DNA from: JBPCOI01 sp051000395
GTDB lineage: Bacteria > Actinomycetota > Actinomycetes > Mycobacteriales > Jatrophihabitantaceae
DNA length: 30,546 nt
Direction: 5' to 3'
Assembly (NCBI GenBank): GCA_051000395.1
Contig: JBPCOI010000088.1
Coordinates: 1-30,546, forward strand
Within the stretch, counting starts at the first letter, position 1. Each line of letters starts with the position of its first letter. Below the pieces are notes generated by a model. It was not told the DNA's origin, ran no database searches, and saw only the letters and a program-made list of their open reading frames with translations. The translations under genes and the position numbers were made by a program. Of this stretch, positions 15,851-23,270 are shown in pieces.

Positions 15851-16320
15851 CGCAGCTCCAGCACCGTCTTGCCGATCCGCAGCGGGACGCCGATCTCCAT
15901 GGGAACCGGGCCGTCGAGCTTGCGCTGGCCGAGGTAGGTGCCGTTCGTCGAACCCAGGTCCTCGACCACCCACATCCCATCCTGCAGGCTGATGCGGGCG
16001 TGCCGCGTGCTGGCGTAGTCGTCGGTCAGCACCAGCGTGGAGTCGTTGGCCCGTCCGACGAGCACCGGCGCGCCGGTCAGGCCGATCCGGGTGCCCTGCA
16101 GCCCACCCTCGGTGACGATCAACTGGCTTGGACCCCGGGGACGCGTGGGTGCCGGCGCCGGGGAGCGGCCGACCTTGCGACGGGCGGGCGGGGTGGCGAT
16201 CCGCGGCTGCCCGCTGGTGCGTAGGTCGCTGCGGATGACCCGGATCGAGGCCAGCACGAACAGCCACAGCAGCGCGAGGAAGCCGAAGCGCATGAGCTGC
16301 AGCGCGAGAGCCGAGTTCAT
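15847..16320 (-). CDS. fhaB: FHA-domain membrane protein FhaB (FipA-like)
   Basis: 157-aa phosphothreonine-binding adaptor. An N-terminal TM helix (about 8-28, FGFLALLWLFVLASIRVI) is followed by a basic/Pro linker and a C-terminal FHA domain (about 80-150) with the conserved GR (VLVGRAND), SxxH (STRHARI) and LGSTNGTYL. Known: in mycobacteria FhaB is a PknA/PknB substrate linked to FtsZ/FtsQ and PBP function. Start ATG 16320 overlaps the stop of a bridging micro-ORF from fhaA. Second gene in the operon. Confidence 0.93.
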   Translation of the reverse strand: MNSALALQLMRFGFLALLWLFVLASIRVIRSDLRTSGQPRIATPPARRKVGRSPAPAPTRPRGPSQLIVTEGGLQGTRIGLTGAPVLVGRANDSTLVLTDDYASTRHARISLQDGMWVVEDLGSTNGTYLGQRKLDGPVPMEIGVPLRIGKTVLELR

Positions 16321-16364
16321 GCGGCCTGCAGGCGGTTTTCCGGCGGCGATGCCGAGGCGCTCAC
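16317..16364 (-). other. Micro-ORF bridging fhaA and fhaB (15 aa)
   Basis: GTG 16364 overlaps the fhaA stop as GTGA; the frame (MSASASPPENRLQAA if initiated) ends in a TGA at 16319-16317 that overlaps the fhaB ATG as ATGA. It fills the 40-nt gap. Confidence 0.35.
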
Positions 16365-17263
16365 GACGGTTCCTGGTGGAAGACGAGGCGGGTGTGGCCG
16401 AGCCGGACGACGTCGCCGTGCCGCAGCACCTGACTGCCGACCTCGTGGCCGTTCACCGACGTGCCGTTGGTGGAGCCGAGGTCGTAGACGGTCGCATAGC
16501 TGCCGTCGAACTGGATGTCGAGATGGCGGCGGGACACGCCCTGGTCGAGCAGCTGCACGTCGGCGTCCGTCCCCCGTCCGACGACGTTGCTGCCGATGCG
16601 CAGCTCGTGGCGCTGGTTGGTCTGGTCGACGACGACCGACGCGGTGGCGCGCTCGCCCGGGGACTGCGGGTAGGGCTGCTGCGGGTCTCCCTGCTGCGGA
16701 TAGGGATTCTGCGGATACGGCTGCTGCGGATAGGGCTGCTGCTGTGCCGGCGCCCGTTGCAGGTACGGCTGGGCGTAAGCCGCGGGAACCGCCGCGGCCG
16801 GGTAGGCGCCGGGCGGCGGATGGTGGCCCGGCGGTGCGGCGCCGACGACCGGCATCGACAGCGAATCGTGCGGGCGGCGTCGCGGCGGTGCCTGCGGCTC
16901 CATCCGGGAGGCCACGCCGAAGACGCCGGTGTGCAGCCCCTCGTCGAGGGCTAGGTAGACCTCGATGTCGCCGATGGTGCTCCAGCGGTTCTCGTCCAAG
17001 TATTCCTGCACGAGTTCGGCGAGGGAGCTCGTCAGCTGGATCTCCCACGGCACGAGGCGCGTGTGGTCCTCGGGTGAGAGCGTGACCCGGTAGCGGTTGG
17101 GGCACTGGACCTGGCCGTGGCCCATGACGCTTTTCTTGTCGGCCGCCTCGCGCTGCAGCGCGGAACCGATCTCGACCGGCTCGACATGGCCCTTGAAGAC
17201 CCGGGCGAACGCGCCGCCGACGAGACCCTCGAGGCGGCGCTCGAAGCGCTGCGCCAGGCTCAC
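16361..17263 (-). CDS. fhaA: FHA-domain protein FhaA with N-terminal DUF3662
   Basis: 300-aa cytoplasmic adaptor. N-terminal DUF3662 domain (1-125): LAQRFERRLEGLVGGAFARVF, EIGSALQREAA, NRYRVTLSPED. The middle is disordered and rich in Pro, Gln and Tyr, with PQQPYP-type repeats (about 170-215, coded by repeats near 16672-16742). C-terminal FHA domain (215-295): VVGRGTDADVQL, SRRHLDI, LGSTNGTSVNG. Known: mycobacterial FhaA recognises the phosphorylated pseudokinase domain of MviN/MurJ and modulates septal wall synthesis. Start GTG 17263 chosen for the AAGGAGG five bases upstream and the family N terminus. First gene of the operon; divergent from tRNA-Leu. Confidence 0.94.
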   Translation of the reverse strand: MSLAQRFERRLEGLVGGAFARVFKGHVEPVEIGSALQREAADKKSVMGHGQVQCPNRYRVTLSPEDHTRLVPWEIQLTSSLAELVQEYLDENRWSTIGDIEVYLALDEGLHTGVFGVASRMEPQAPPRRRPHDSLSMPVVGAAPPGHHPPPGAYPAAAVPAAYAQPYLQRAPAQQQPYPQQPYPQNPYPQQGDPQQPYPQSPGERATASVVVDQTNQRHELRIGSNVVGRGTDADVQLLDQGVSRRHLDIQFDGSYATVYDLGSTNGTSVNGHEVGSQVLRHGDVVRLGHTRLVFHQEPS

Positions 17264-17318
17264 GAGTACCTCCTTCGTCGGCCAGGGCGAACTGCGCGGG
17301 ATCCCACGCGACCGACGG

Positions 17319-17324
17319 AGTCTA
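17319..17324 (-). promoter_or_regulatory. Possible -10 element for the fhaA operon
   Basis: Minus-strand TAGACT at 17324-17319, about 55 nt before the fhaA start. A TTGGCG-like -35 upstream is spaced about 20 nt, longer than ideal. Tentative. Confidence 0.3.
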
Positions 17325-17411
17325 TCCGGCGCCCCTGTGCGGGCCGCCAAAACGGTCCCGCCCGCGTGCTACCGTTTCGCGTTGTCATGCGCGCGGAAGT
17401 TCGTGCGAGCC

Positions 17412-17497
17412 GGGCAAGTGGCGGAATGGCAGACGCGCACGGTTCAGGTCCGTGTGTCCGAAAGGACGTGGGGGTTCAACTCCCCCCTTGCCCACCA
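17412..17497 (+). tRNA. tRNA-Leu, anticodon CAG, CCA encoded
   Basis: Acceptor GGGCAAG (17412-17418) pairs with CTTGCCC (17487-17493), followed by discriminator A and encoded CCA (17495-17497). The anticodon stem CACGG/CCGTG closes the loop TTCAGGT with anticodon CAG, which reads CUG, the commonest Leu codon in such genomes. A long class II variable arm (TCC-GAAA-GGA) and a T-arm GGGGG-TTCAACT-CCCCC are present; 86 nt in all. Confidence 0.97.
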
Positions 17498-17517
17498 TGG
17501 GAACCCGGCACATTCGG

Positions 17518-17543
17518 GTCAGCTGACGCCTTCGGTCGCTGAC
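17518..17543 (+). terminator. Hairpin after tRNA-Leu
   Basis: GTCAGC (17518-17523) pairs with GCTGAC (17538-17543); after a bulged T, GAC/GTC continues to a 7-nt loop. The following bases are only weakly T-rich. The rest of 17498-17715 shows no convincing gene. Confidence 0.4.
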
Positions 17544-17715
17544 TTCGGGCACCACCGGTGCACCGCAGGGTCGTCCCGCTTCGCCGAGGTTACGGAATAC
17601 GGGCCTCGTGGGGAGGCGGATCGGTGAGGTCCCCTCAAGCCACCTCAGCCGCCGAAAGATCGGGAGCGTTCGCACGGACGTTTCGTGTTTGGCTGGGCCT
17701 GTCGCACCGGCAGCG

Positions 17716-18117
17716 TCACCGGCCGGGCGGCTCGATCCGTTTGACGGTCCGGACGCGGTCGAGGGAGCGGTCGAACGAGGCGATGCGCCCGATGCCGGTG
17801 CTCTCGGCGCTGGCGACTAGGTAGGCCTCGGCGAAGTCGAGCCGGTCGGTCTCGTACACCTCGACAGCCCGCAACAACACGTCTCGGTCGACCACGACGA
17901 CCGAGCGCATCGCTACCAGCGAACGAACGATCTCGGCGATCTGGGTGCGCGGTGTCTCGTAGAAGGACTCGAGCACGTAGACGGTCTCGGCAACGATCAG
18001 GTCGGCAAGGAACAACTCGGACTCGCGCCGCAGGAACGCCGTGGCGCGCGCCGCCATCGCCGGCGGATCGCCGGTCAGGTGCCGGACCAGAATGTTGGTG
18101 TCGACAAACGCGCTCAC
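17716..18117 (-). CDS. vapC: VapC-family PIN-domain toxin (ribonuclease)
   Basis: 133-aa PIN-domain endoribonuclease of a type II toxin-antitoxin pair. The acidic Mg-binding set is complete: D6 (FVDTN), E44 (IVAETV), D94 (DRLDFAEAY) and D116 (SFDRSLD). Known for VapC toxins: cleavage of specific tRNA or rRNA when free of VapB. Start GTG 18117 chosen because it begins the PIN strand and overlaps the vapB stop as GTGA, so translation is coupled to the antitoxin. Active-site residues intact, so probably functional; the target RNA cannot be predicted. Confidence 0.92.
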   Translation of the reverse strand: MSAFVDTNILVRHLTGDPPAMAARATAFLRRESELFLADLIVAETVYVLESFYETPRTQIAEIVRSLVAMRSVVVVDRDVLLRAVEVYETDRLDFAEAYLVASAESTGIGRIASFDRSLDRVRTVKRIEPPGR

Positions 18118-18362
18118 CGAGTCTTGTTCGCCCGTGCCGAACGGGTGCGGCGGATCACTTCGTCCCAGGTGGCATTGCACTTGGCCGCCGGCACTCGGAT
18201 CGTGTCGGCGAGGGAGAGGAAGTCCGGCGTACGGGCCAACAAGGCGCGGTTGCCCTCGACCCGGAACACGATCTCGTCGCCCTCTTTGATCGCCAACGCA
18301 TCGCGTACGGCTTTCGGTACGGTCACCTGTCCCTTGGAACTCACCCTGGCAGCGGTGTCCAC
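18114..18362 (-). CDS. vapB: VapB antitoxin, AbrB/SpoVT-type
   Basis: 82-aa antitoxin. The N-terminal swapped-hairpin DNA-binding domain shows VSSKGQVTVPKAVRDAL and GDEIVFRVEG. The C-terminal part (about 45-82) should be the toxin-binding tail (PAAKCNATWDEVIRRTRS). Start GTG 18362 chosen for the AAGGAG five bases upstream; the longer reading (from 18404) would include the operator. Known: AbrB-type VapB proteins bind palindromes over their own promoter alone or with VapC; such a palindrome is present just upstream. Confidence 0.92.
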   Translation of the reverse strand: MDTAARVSSKGQVTVPKAVRDALAIKEGDEIVFRVEGNRALLARTPDFLSLADTIRVPAAKCNATWDEVIRRTRSARANKTR

Positions 18363-18368
18363 AACTCT

Positions 18369-18395
18369 CCTTACTTTTGTCGCGAAGTAAGGATA
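18369..18395 (-). promoter_or_regulatory. vapBC operator palindrome overlapping a -10 element
   Basis: Perfect inverted repeat CCTTACTT (18369-18376) and AAGTAAGG (18385-18392), 8-nt spacer. On the minus strand a -10-like TATCCT (18395-18390) overlaps one arm, and the other arm overlaps the vapB Shine-Dalgarno. The arrangement fits autorepression. Confidence 0.65.
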
Positions 18396-18438
18396 GCACC
18401 GCACACACGCCGGGGACGGCGCCGATCTGACGCCCCTT

Positions 18439-21048
18439 TCAGGCGCGCAGCAACTCGCTCGGATGGATGCGGTCGAGCAGGTGTTGCAGGAGGTACGTGC
18501 CGATGACGCCGACCGTGGCTGCGGCGATCGCGCTGGTGAGGATCGTGCCGGTGGGGACCCGGTACAGGGGTGGTGGTGGGAAGTTGGGGTAGGCGTCGGT
18601 GAGGCGGAAGACGAGGGCCACCGCGCCGGCGCCGAGTGCGACGCCGGCGGTCCAGCTGATCGCGAGCAGTGCGCCGAGTTCGACCGCGATCGAGCGGCGA
18701 TGGCTCGCTTTGCTGAGTCCCATTCTGCGGCTCAGGTAGTAGCCCAGGGCGCGCCGGCAGGTGCGCGCGGTGAAGGCAAAGGCGAGAGCGGTGACGGCGA
18801 CCAGTCCAGTGAGATACGCGAGGGCGCGCAGGTAGCCGAAGATCCAGGTGACGGGCCGCAGGCCGGTGTTGTCCAGGAAGCTGGTCGGGGTGATCTCGTA
18901 GTTCGCGTCGACTCCGTCGTGCCGTAGGGCGCTCAGGGCAGCGGAGACGGCCGCAGGGTTCGTCCAGACCTCTTCGTTGCGGTCGGTATAGGGCGGCAGG
19001 TGCCGTGGTAGCGCAGCCCGGTTCACGACCAGCAGCGGCTCGTAGGGATTGCGTTCTCCAGGGAAGCTCGCCATGTCACCGACGATGCGGATCGGGATGG
19101 TCGCGTCCTGGTTGGTGGTCCTGATCTCCACTCTAGATATGGCCGTACGGTGCGGGGCGTTGACCAGGAGCACGTCGACCGTGGGTCCGGTCGGGGACAG
19201 TCGCGACAGCAGCCCGTGTAGTGCGGCGCCCTGGAAGGCGTAACGAGTGAAGGTGGCCGGATCGACGCCGATCACCCGGACCTGGTCACCGTCGTTGATG
19301 AACGCGCCGGTCTGGATCTGGCTGACGACGGTGCCTGCCCCATCCAGGTCCGGGGTGCTTCCCGGTGCGGCGAGGGTGCCGAAGGCGTACGGCGCCCCCA
19401 CGTTGGTCTGATACTTGCGCTGCAGGTCGCTGCTGGTGGACCCACTCAACGCTGCGGAGTAGACCAGCACGCCGATTGGTAGCGCGACACCGATCAACGT
19501 GCCGATCGCCACCGCCGGCGTGCCGGTCAGCCGCCGCACGGCCAGGTACGCCGCGGCCGGCAGTTCGCCGGCGAGGGTGCCCGCCCGTTTCAGCCCCGCT
19601 GCGCCGGCGCGGGCTAGCAGCACGACCGCTCCGGTGAGCGCGAACAACGGAAAGGCGAGCACCAGCGGGTTGATCTGCACCGTCGCCATGACGATGCGAA
19701 CCCCGCCGGTTCGGCGCACGCTCAGGTAGGTCAGCACACTCGCCGCCACCAGGGCCAATTCCCACGGGATGTATCTGAGCCAGCCCCGTCGCTGACCGGC
19801 GACCCGGTCGGCCGGGAGCGCGCGCGCACCCAGCACACCGATCGTCAGCAGAGCGCCGCCGGCAGCGACTCCTGCCAGCCCGAGTGCACTCCACGGCGCG
19901 CCGGGATCCAACCTCTGCGCCGGGCCGAGTGCCCGGACGAGCAGGAGCGCAGCCAGCCAGCCGCCCACCGTGCCGAGTGAGATAGCCGGCGCGGCTTCCA
20001 ACGCCGCCTTGACGGCGATCGCGGTCCTGCCCACCCCGCGGCTGCCGAGTAACCGCACCTCGCGTTGTCTGCGTAAGCCCCAGAACGTGCCAGCGGCCGC
20101 GACGAGCAGTGCCGCGACCAGCGTGCCCGCGACATCGATGGGGACCACCGCACCGGCCAAGCCCGTGCGTTCCCGGTCAGCCTTGTCCAGCAGGTAGGTC
20201 AGGTCCGTTACGGCATGATATTTCGATGCGGCGCGCCGGTTCAGCGCCGCGAGAGCGGTCGCCGTAGCGGCCAGCGCCGCCTTGGCCTGCGGCACCGTCT
20301 GACTCTCGATCCGGGTCGGGACATACCAGCTCGCAGTGATCGGCGTTCCCGTCGTCTCCAGCGTGGGCAGGTCGGTCAGCAGCCACGGTGGCGGTCGGTT
20401 GAACGGGGACGGCACGATCTGCTGCTGCCATGTGCACCAGTACCGCGACAGCCGGAACAACGGGACGAAGGCCGACGGGGCCAGATCGCGATAGATCCCA
20501 ACCACCCGGGCAGTGCCGGAGCCCAGCGCCAGGTTCCCGCCGACGTGAAGGTGCCGAGCAGTCGCGAAGCTCAGCGGCACCAAAACGCCCGTCCCGGGGA
20601 CGGCGGCGACAACGCTGACGTGGCTGGCCGCGCCGGTCCGAGCGAACAGCGTCGCCGTGTCGTCCGGCTTCCCCGCGATCGGGACCGTTGCCTGGGCCAC
20701 CAGATCGGGCGCGGGAAGACCGGCCGCGATCACCGCAGCCCGAACACTCGCATTCCCTCGCTGTAAGCCCACTGGAGTGTTCACAGCCGCCGGAAGACTA
20801 GAAGGACCCTGATCATTCGTGATCGCCGGCTGCGATGCCTGCGGGCACTCCTGGGCGGCCTCGTTTTGCAGCGCCGCTGTGCCCGCCGAGGAGAGGAACA
20901 AGACCCCAGAAGACGCCGACATCGCCAGCACAGCCATCGCGACCGAGCACGCGACGAACACTCCCGGCGTACGCAGCAGGAGCAGCGGCGCCCGCCGCCA
21001 CGGAGCGGCAGTCAGCCACACAGCAGCCCCCAAGTGATCGATCAGCAA
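18439..21048 (-). CDS. FtsX-like ABC transporter permease without adjacent ATPase
   Basis: 869-aa membrane protein of the MacB/FtsX permease type: an N-terminal TM (about 27-55), a large outside domain (60-290), several TMs (about 300-520), a second outside domain (545-735) and a final group of TMs, ending in the typical permease tail HPSELLRA. These proteins need a separate ATPase (LolD/MacB type), and none lies beside this gene or anywhere in the window. Known roles of the family include lipoprotein or peptide export and cell-envelope signalling; the substrate here is unknown. The start is uncertain: TTG 21048 is the longest reading, and GTG 21021 (WLTAAPWRRAPLLLLR) is a good alternative; neither has a good Shine-Dalgarno. 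It lies upstream of vapBC on the same strand but 76 nt away, with a separate vapBC promoter. Confidence 0.8.
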   Translation of the reverse strand: MLIDHLGAAVWLTAAPWRRAPLLLLRTPGVFVACSVAMAVLAMSASSGVLFLSSAGTAALQNEAAQECPQASQPAITNDQGPSSLPAAVNTPVGLQRGNASVRAAVIAAGLPAPDLVAQATVPIAGKPDDTATLFARTGAASHVSVVAAVPGTGVLVPLSFATARHLHVGGNLALGSGTARVVGIYRDLAPSAFVPLFRLSRYWCTWQQQIVPSPFNRPPPWLLTDLPTLETTGTPITASWYVPTRIESQTVPQAKAALAATATALAALNRRAASKYHAVTDLTYLLDKADRERTGLAGAVVPIDVAGTLVAALLVAAAGTFWGLRRQREVRLLGSRGVGRTAIAVKAALEAAPAISLGTVGGWLAALLLVRALGPAQRLDPGAPWSALGLAGVAAGGALLTIGVLGARALPADRVAGQRRGWLRYIPWELALVAASVLTYLSVRRTGGVRIVMATVQINPLVLAFPLFALTGAVVLLARAGAAGLKRAGTLAGELPAAAYLAVRRLTGTPAVAIGTLIGVALPIGVLVYSAALSGSTSSDLQRKYQTNVGAPYAFGTLAAPGSTPDLDGAGTVVSQIQTGAFINDGDQVRVIGVDPATFTRYAFQGAALHGLLSRLSPTGPTVDVLLVNAPHRTAISRVEIRTTNQDATIPIRIVGDMASFPGERNPYEPLLVVNRAALPRHLPPYTDRNEEVWTNPAAVSAALSALRHDGVDANYEITPTSFLDNTGLRPVTWIFGYLRALAYLTGLVAVTALAFAFTARTCRRALGYYLSRRMGLSKASHRRSIAVELGALLAISWTAGVALGAGAVALVFRLTDAYPNFPPPPLYRVPTGTILTSAIAAATVGVIGTYLLQHLLDRIHPSELLRA

Positions 21049-21317
21049 CGCGCTCAGCGCGGTACGTCCGGGCTTCAGATCGCATCAAGCTACCGCGATC
21101 GGTGAGCCGTTCACCTGACCCGAACGGTCACCGACACTGGTCCTGCTTGAGCAGCCGGGCGGCGGCTACGGCTAAAGGACCCGACACTCGGCGCATGGCT
21201 CTTGGCACGGACCACCCTTCCACCCCCGCGCGACTGCGCTGCGGCATCGTCCTCCGCTGCACGAGGACGCCTGCCAGATCTTGGGGCAGTGCCGGCTCTA
21301 CTCCGTGGGGTACGCGG
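21049..21317. other. Non-coding or decayed stretch upstream of the permease
   Basis: No reading frame here has a ribosome site or recognisable family. It must contain the permease promoter, but I cannot point to clear hexamers. It may include decayed 5' sequence of the mazF remnant that follows. Confidence 0.4.
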
Positions 21318-21480
21318 GTCTCGCCCGGCCACCTCGTCGCCGTGGCGACGGGACTCGGTCGTCAACGTCACCGCATTGGTCACACTCGACAAGACCGACC
21401 TCGCCGAATGGGCCGGGCAGCTTCCACCGAGCCTCATGCACGACGTCGACCACGGATTGCGCCGCGCGCTCGCTCTGTAA
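21318..21480 (+). pseudogene. mazF/pemK-type toxin remnant (C-terminal part, frameshifted)
   Basis: The last 40 codons, ending TAA 21478-21480, read DSVVNVTALVTLDKTDLAEW and then LMHDVDHGLRRALAL, closely like the C terminus of MazF-family endoribonucleases as I remember them (DSVVNVT...TLD...LRRALGL). Immediately upstream, in a different frame, SPGHLVAVATGL matches the preceding MazF segment. A frameshift near 21350 therefore separates two homologous pieces. The N-terminal half, with the catalytic region, is not recognisable and there is no antitoxin gene. Inference: a degraded toxin gene. Confidence 0.6.
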
Positions 21481-21636
21481 CCCAATCAGAGCGCCCTCGC
21501 TGCACAGAGTCCGCATGGGGAACCGGGATAGCAGGACGGCGCACCTGGCCGCCGGGCAGCAGGTGACGCGACGGAACTGTGACCCACGGTGCTGCGGCTG
21601 ATGCGCGGTTGGGGCACCGCTGGTAGGACAGTCCCT
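21481..21636. other. Intergenic region before the acyl-CoA synthetase
   Basis: No gene or clear promoter seen. A TAGGA (21624-21628) may serve as ribosome site for the next gene. Confidence 0.4.
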
Positions 21637-23268
21637 GTGGATATCCGCGCGACGGCCGGCCGGCTGTTCGCGCGCGCCAACACCGAGGCATACTTCGTCG
21701 CGACACTGCTGCGCGCCGGGGCCGCGGATGCCGCGCACATCGCGCCGCACCGATACGCCAAGGTGTTGCGCGCCCTCGAGGCGTACGGGCCGATCGGCGC
21801 GGCGGTGGCGATCGCCGCAGCGGGCCACGCGGACTCGCCGGCGATCGTGGACGAGCGCGGATCGATCACCTTCACCGAACTCGACCGGCGTAGTAACGCG
21901 CTGGCCAATGCCTTGCGAACAAAGGGATTCCAGGCAGGTGACAGCCTCGGAGTCCTGGCCCGGAACCATCGTGGCCTGTTCGAGGCGCTGGTGGCCGGTG
22001 CGAAGACGGGCGCGCGGACCCTGCTGCTCAACACGGACTTCGCGGCACCGCAGCTGGCCGACGTGTGTCGGCGCGAGGACGTCGCCGTCCTGGTCCACGA
22101 CGAGGAGTTCGCGGGCGTCGCTGGCGCCTACGACCCGCCGCTCGGGCGCGTCCTCGCCTGGACGGAGGACGCGAACGAGGCGCACAGCATCGAGGCGTTG
22201 ATCGCCGGCGCAGGCGATGACGCGCCGCCCCGCCCGGCGCGCAAGCAGCGCATCGTCCTGCTGACCAGCGGTACCACGGGCGTCCCGAAGGGCGCACCCC
22301 GCGACCTGGCGTTGTCGACGGTGATCCCGGGCGGCTACCTGTCGAAGATCCCGCTACGGTCCGGACGCTCGGTGTTCCTCGCTGCTCCGGCGTTCCACGC
22401 CTGGGGAATGCTCAGCTCGATGCTGGCGCTGGGCCTGGGCAACACCGTCGTCACCGCCCGCCGCGCCGACCCGGCCCTCAGCGCCGCCGCACTGGAACGC
22501 CACCGGTGCGACGCACTGATCACGGTGCCGATCCTGCTCTCGCGTCTGCTCGACCTCGGCGCTGACGCGATCGCCGCGCGCGATCTGCGGCAGCTGCGCA
22601 TCGTCGCCGTGTCCGGCTCCGCGCTGTCCCCGGAGCTGGCCGCGCGGGCGACGCAGCGCCTCGGCGAGGTCGTCTACAACCTGTACGGATCGACCGAAGT
22701 GGCCTTCGCGACGATCGCGACGCCGGCGGACCTGCGCGCGGCGCCCGGCACTGTCGGACGCCCGCCGTTCGGCACCGCCGTCAGGCTGCTCGACGCCGAC
22801 GGCCACGACGTGCCGCTCGGGCAGCCCGGGCGCATCTTCGTCGGCAACTCGGTCCACTTCGACGGTTACACCGGCGGTGGCAGCAAGGAGACGATCGCCG
22901 GGCTGATGGCCACCGGCGATATCGGGCACCTCGACGCGCAGGGACGGCTGTTCGTGGACGGCCGCGACGACGACATGATCGTCTCCGGCGGGGAGAACGT
23001 CTTCCCCGCCGAGATCGAGGACCTGCTCGGCACCCACGAGCAGATCACCGAGGCCGCCGTGCTCGGGGTGCCCGACCCGGACTTCGGCTCCCGGCTACGC
23101 GCCTACGTGGTGCGCGCCGAGGGCGCCTCGCTGGACGAGGATGCCGTGCGCGAGTTCGTGAAGGCGAACCTGGCGCGCTACAAGGTGCCGCGCGAGGTTC
23201 GCTTCCTCGATCAGTTGCCCCGCAACCCGGCCGGCAAGGTGGTCAAGCGCGAGCTCGCCGACGGCTGA
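21637..23268 (+). CDS. Acyl-CoA synthetase (AMP-forming), FadD12-like
   Basis: 543-aa adenylate-forming enzyme: fatty acid + ATP + CoA gives acyl-CoA + AMP + PPi. Seen: P-loop motif LLTSGTTGVPKG; NLYGSTEVAFA (A5); the hinge/A7-A8 block TGDIGHLDAQGRLFVDGRDD with MIVSGGENVFPAEIE; and the A10 lysine in NPAGKVVKREL. The N-terminal KVLRALEAYGPIGAAVAIAA resembles mycobacterial FadD2/FadD12. Start GTG 21637 preferred (TAGGA 8 nt upstream, then DIRATAGRLFARA); ATG 21601 is possible and adds 12 residues. It ends 2 bp from the convergent adenylate kinase. The chain length of the substrate cannot be told from sequence. Confidence 0.9.
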   Translation: MDIRATAGRLFARANTEAYFVATLLRAGAADAAHIAPHRYAKVLRALEAYGPIGAAVAIAAAGHADSPAIVDERGSITFTELDRRSNALANALRTKGFQAGDSLGVLARNHRGLFEALVAGAKTGARTLLLNTDFAAPQLADVCRREDVAVLVHDEEFAGVAGAYDPPLGRVLAWTEDANEAHSIEALIAGAGDDAPPRPARKQRIVLLTSGTTGVPKGAPRDLALSTVIPGGYLSKIPLRSGRSVFLAAPAFHAWGMLSSMLALGLGNTVVTARRADPALSAAALERHRCDALITVPILLSRLLDLGADAIAARDLRQLRIVAVSGSALSPELAARATQRLGEVVYNLYGSTEVAFATIATPADLRAAPGTVGRPPFGTAVRLLDADGHDVPLGQPGRIFVGNSVHFDGYTGGGSKETIAGLMATGDIGHLDAQGRLFVDGRDDDMIVSGGENVFPAEIEDLLGTHEQITEAAVLGVPDPDFGSRLRAYVVRAEGASLDEDAVREFVKANLARYKVPREVRFLDQLPRNPAGKVVKRELADG

Positions 23269-23270
23269 GT

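Noticed and set aside
17498..21636. Prophage or integrative element in tRNA-Leu
   Set aside because: No integrase, no repeat of the tRNA 3' end, and no phage or conjugation genes; kept only as a possible island.
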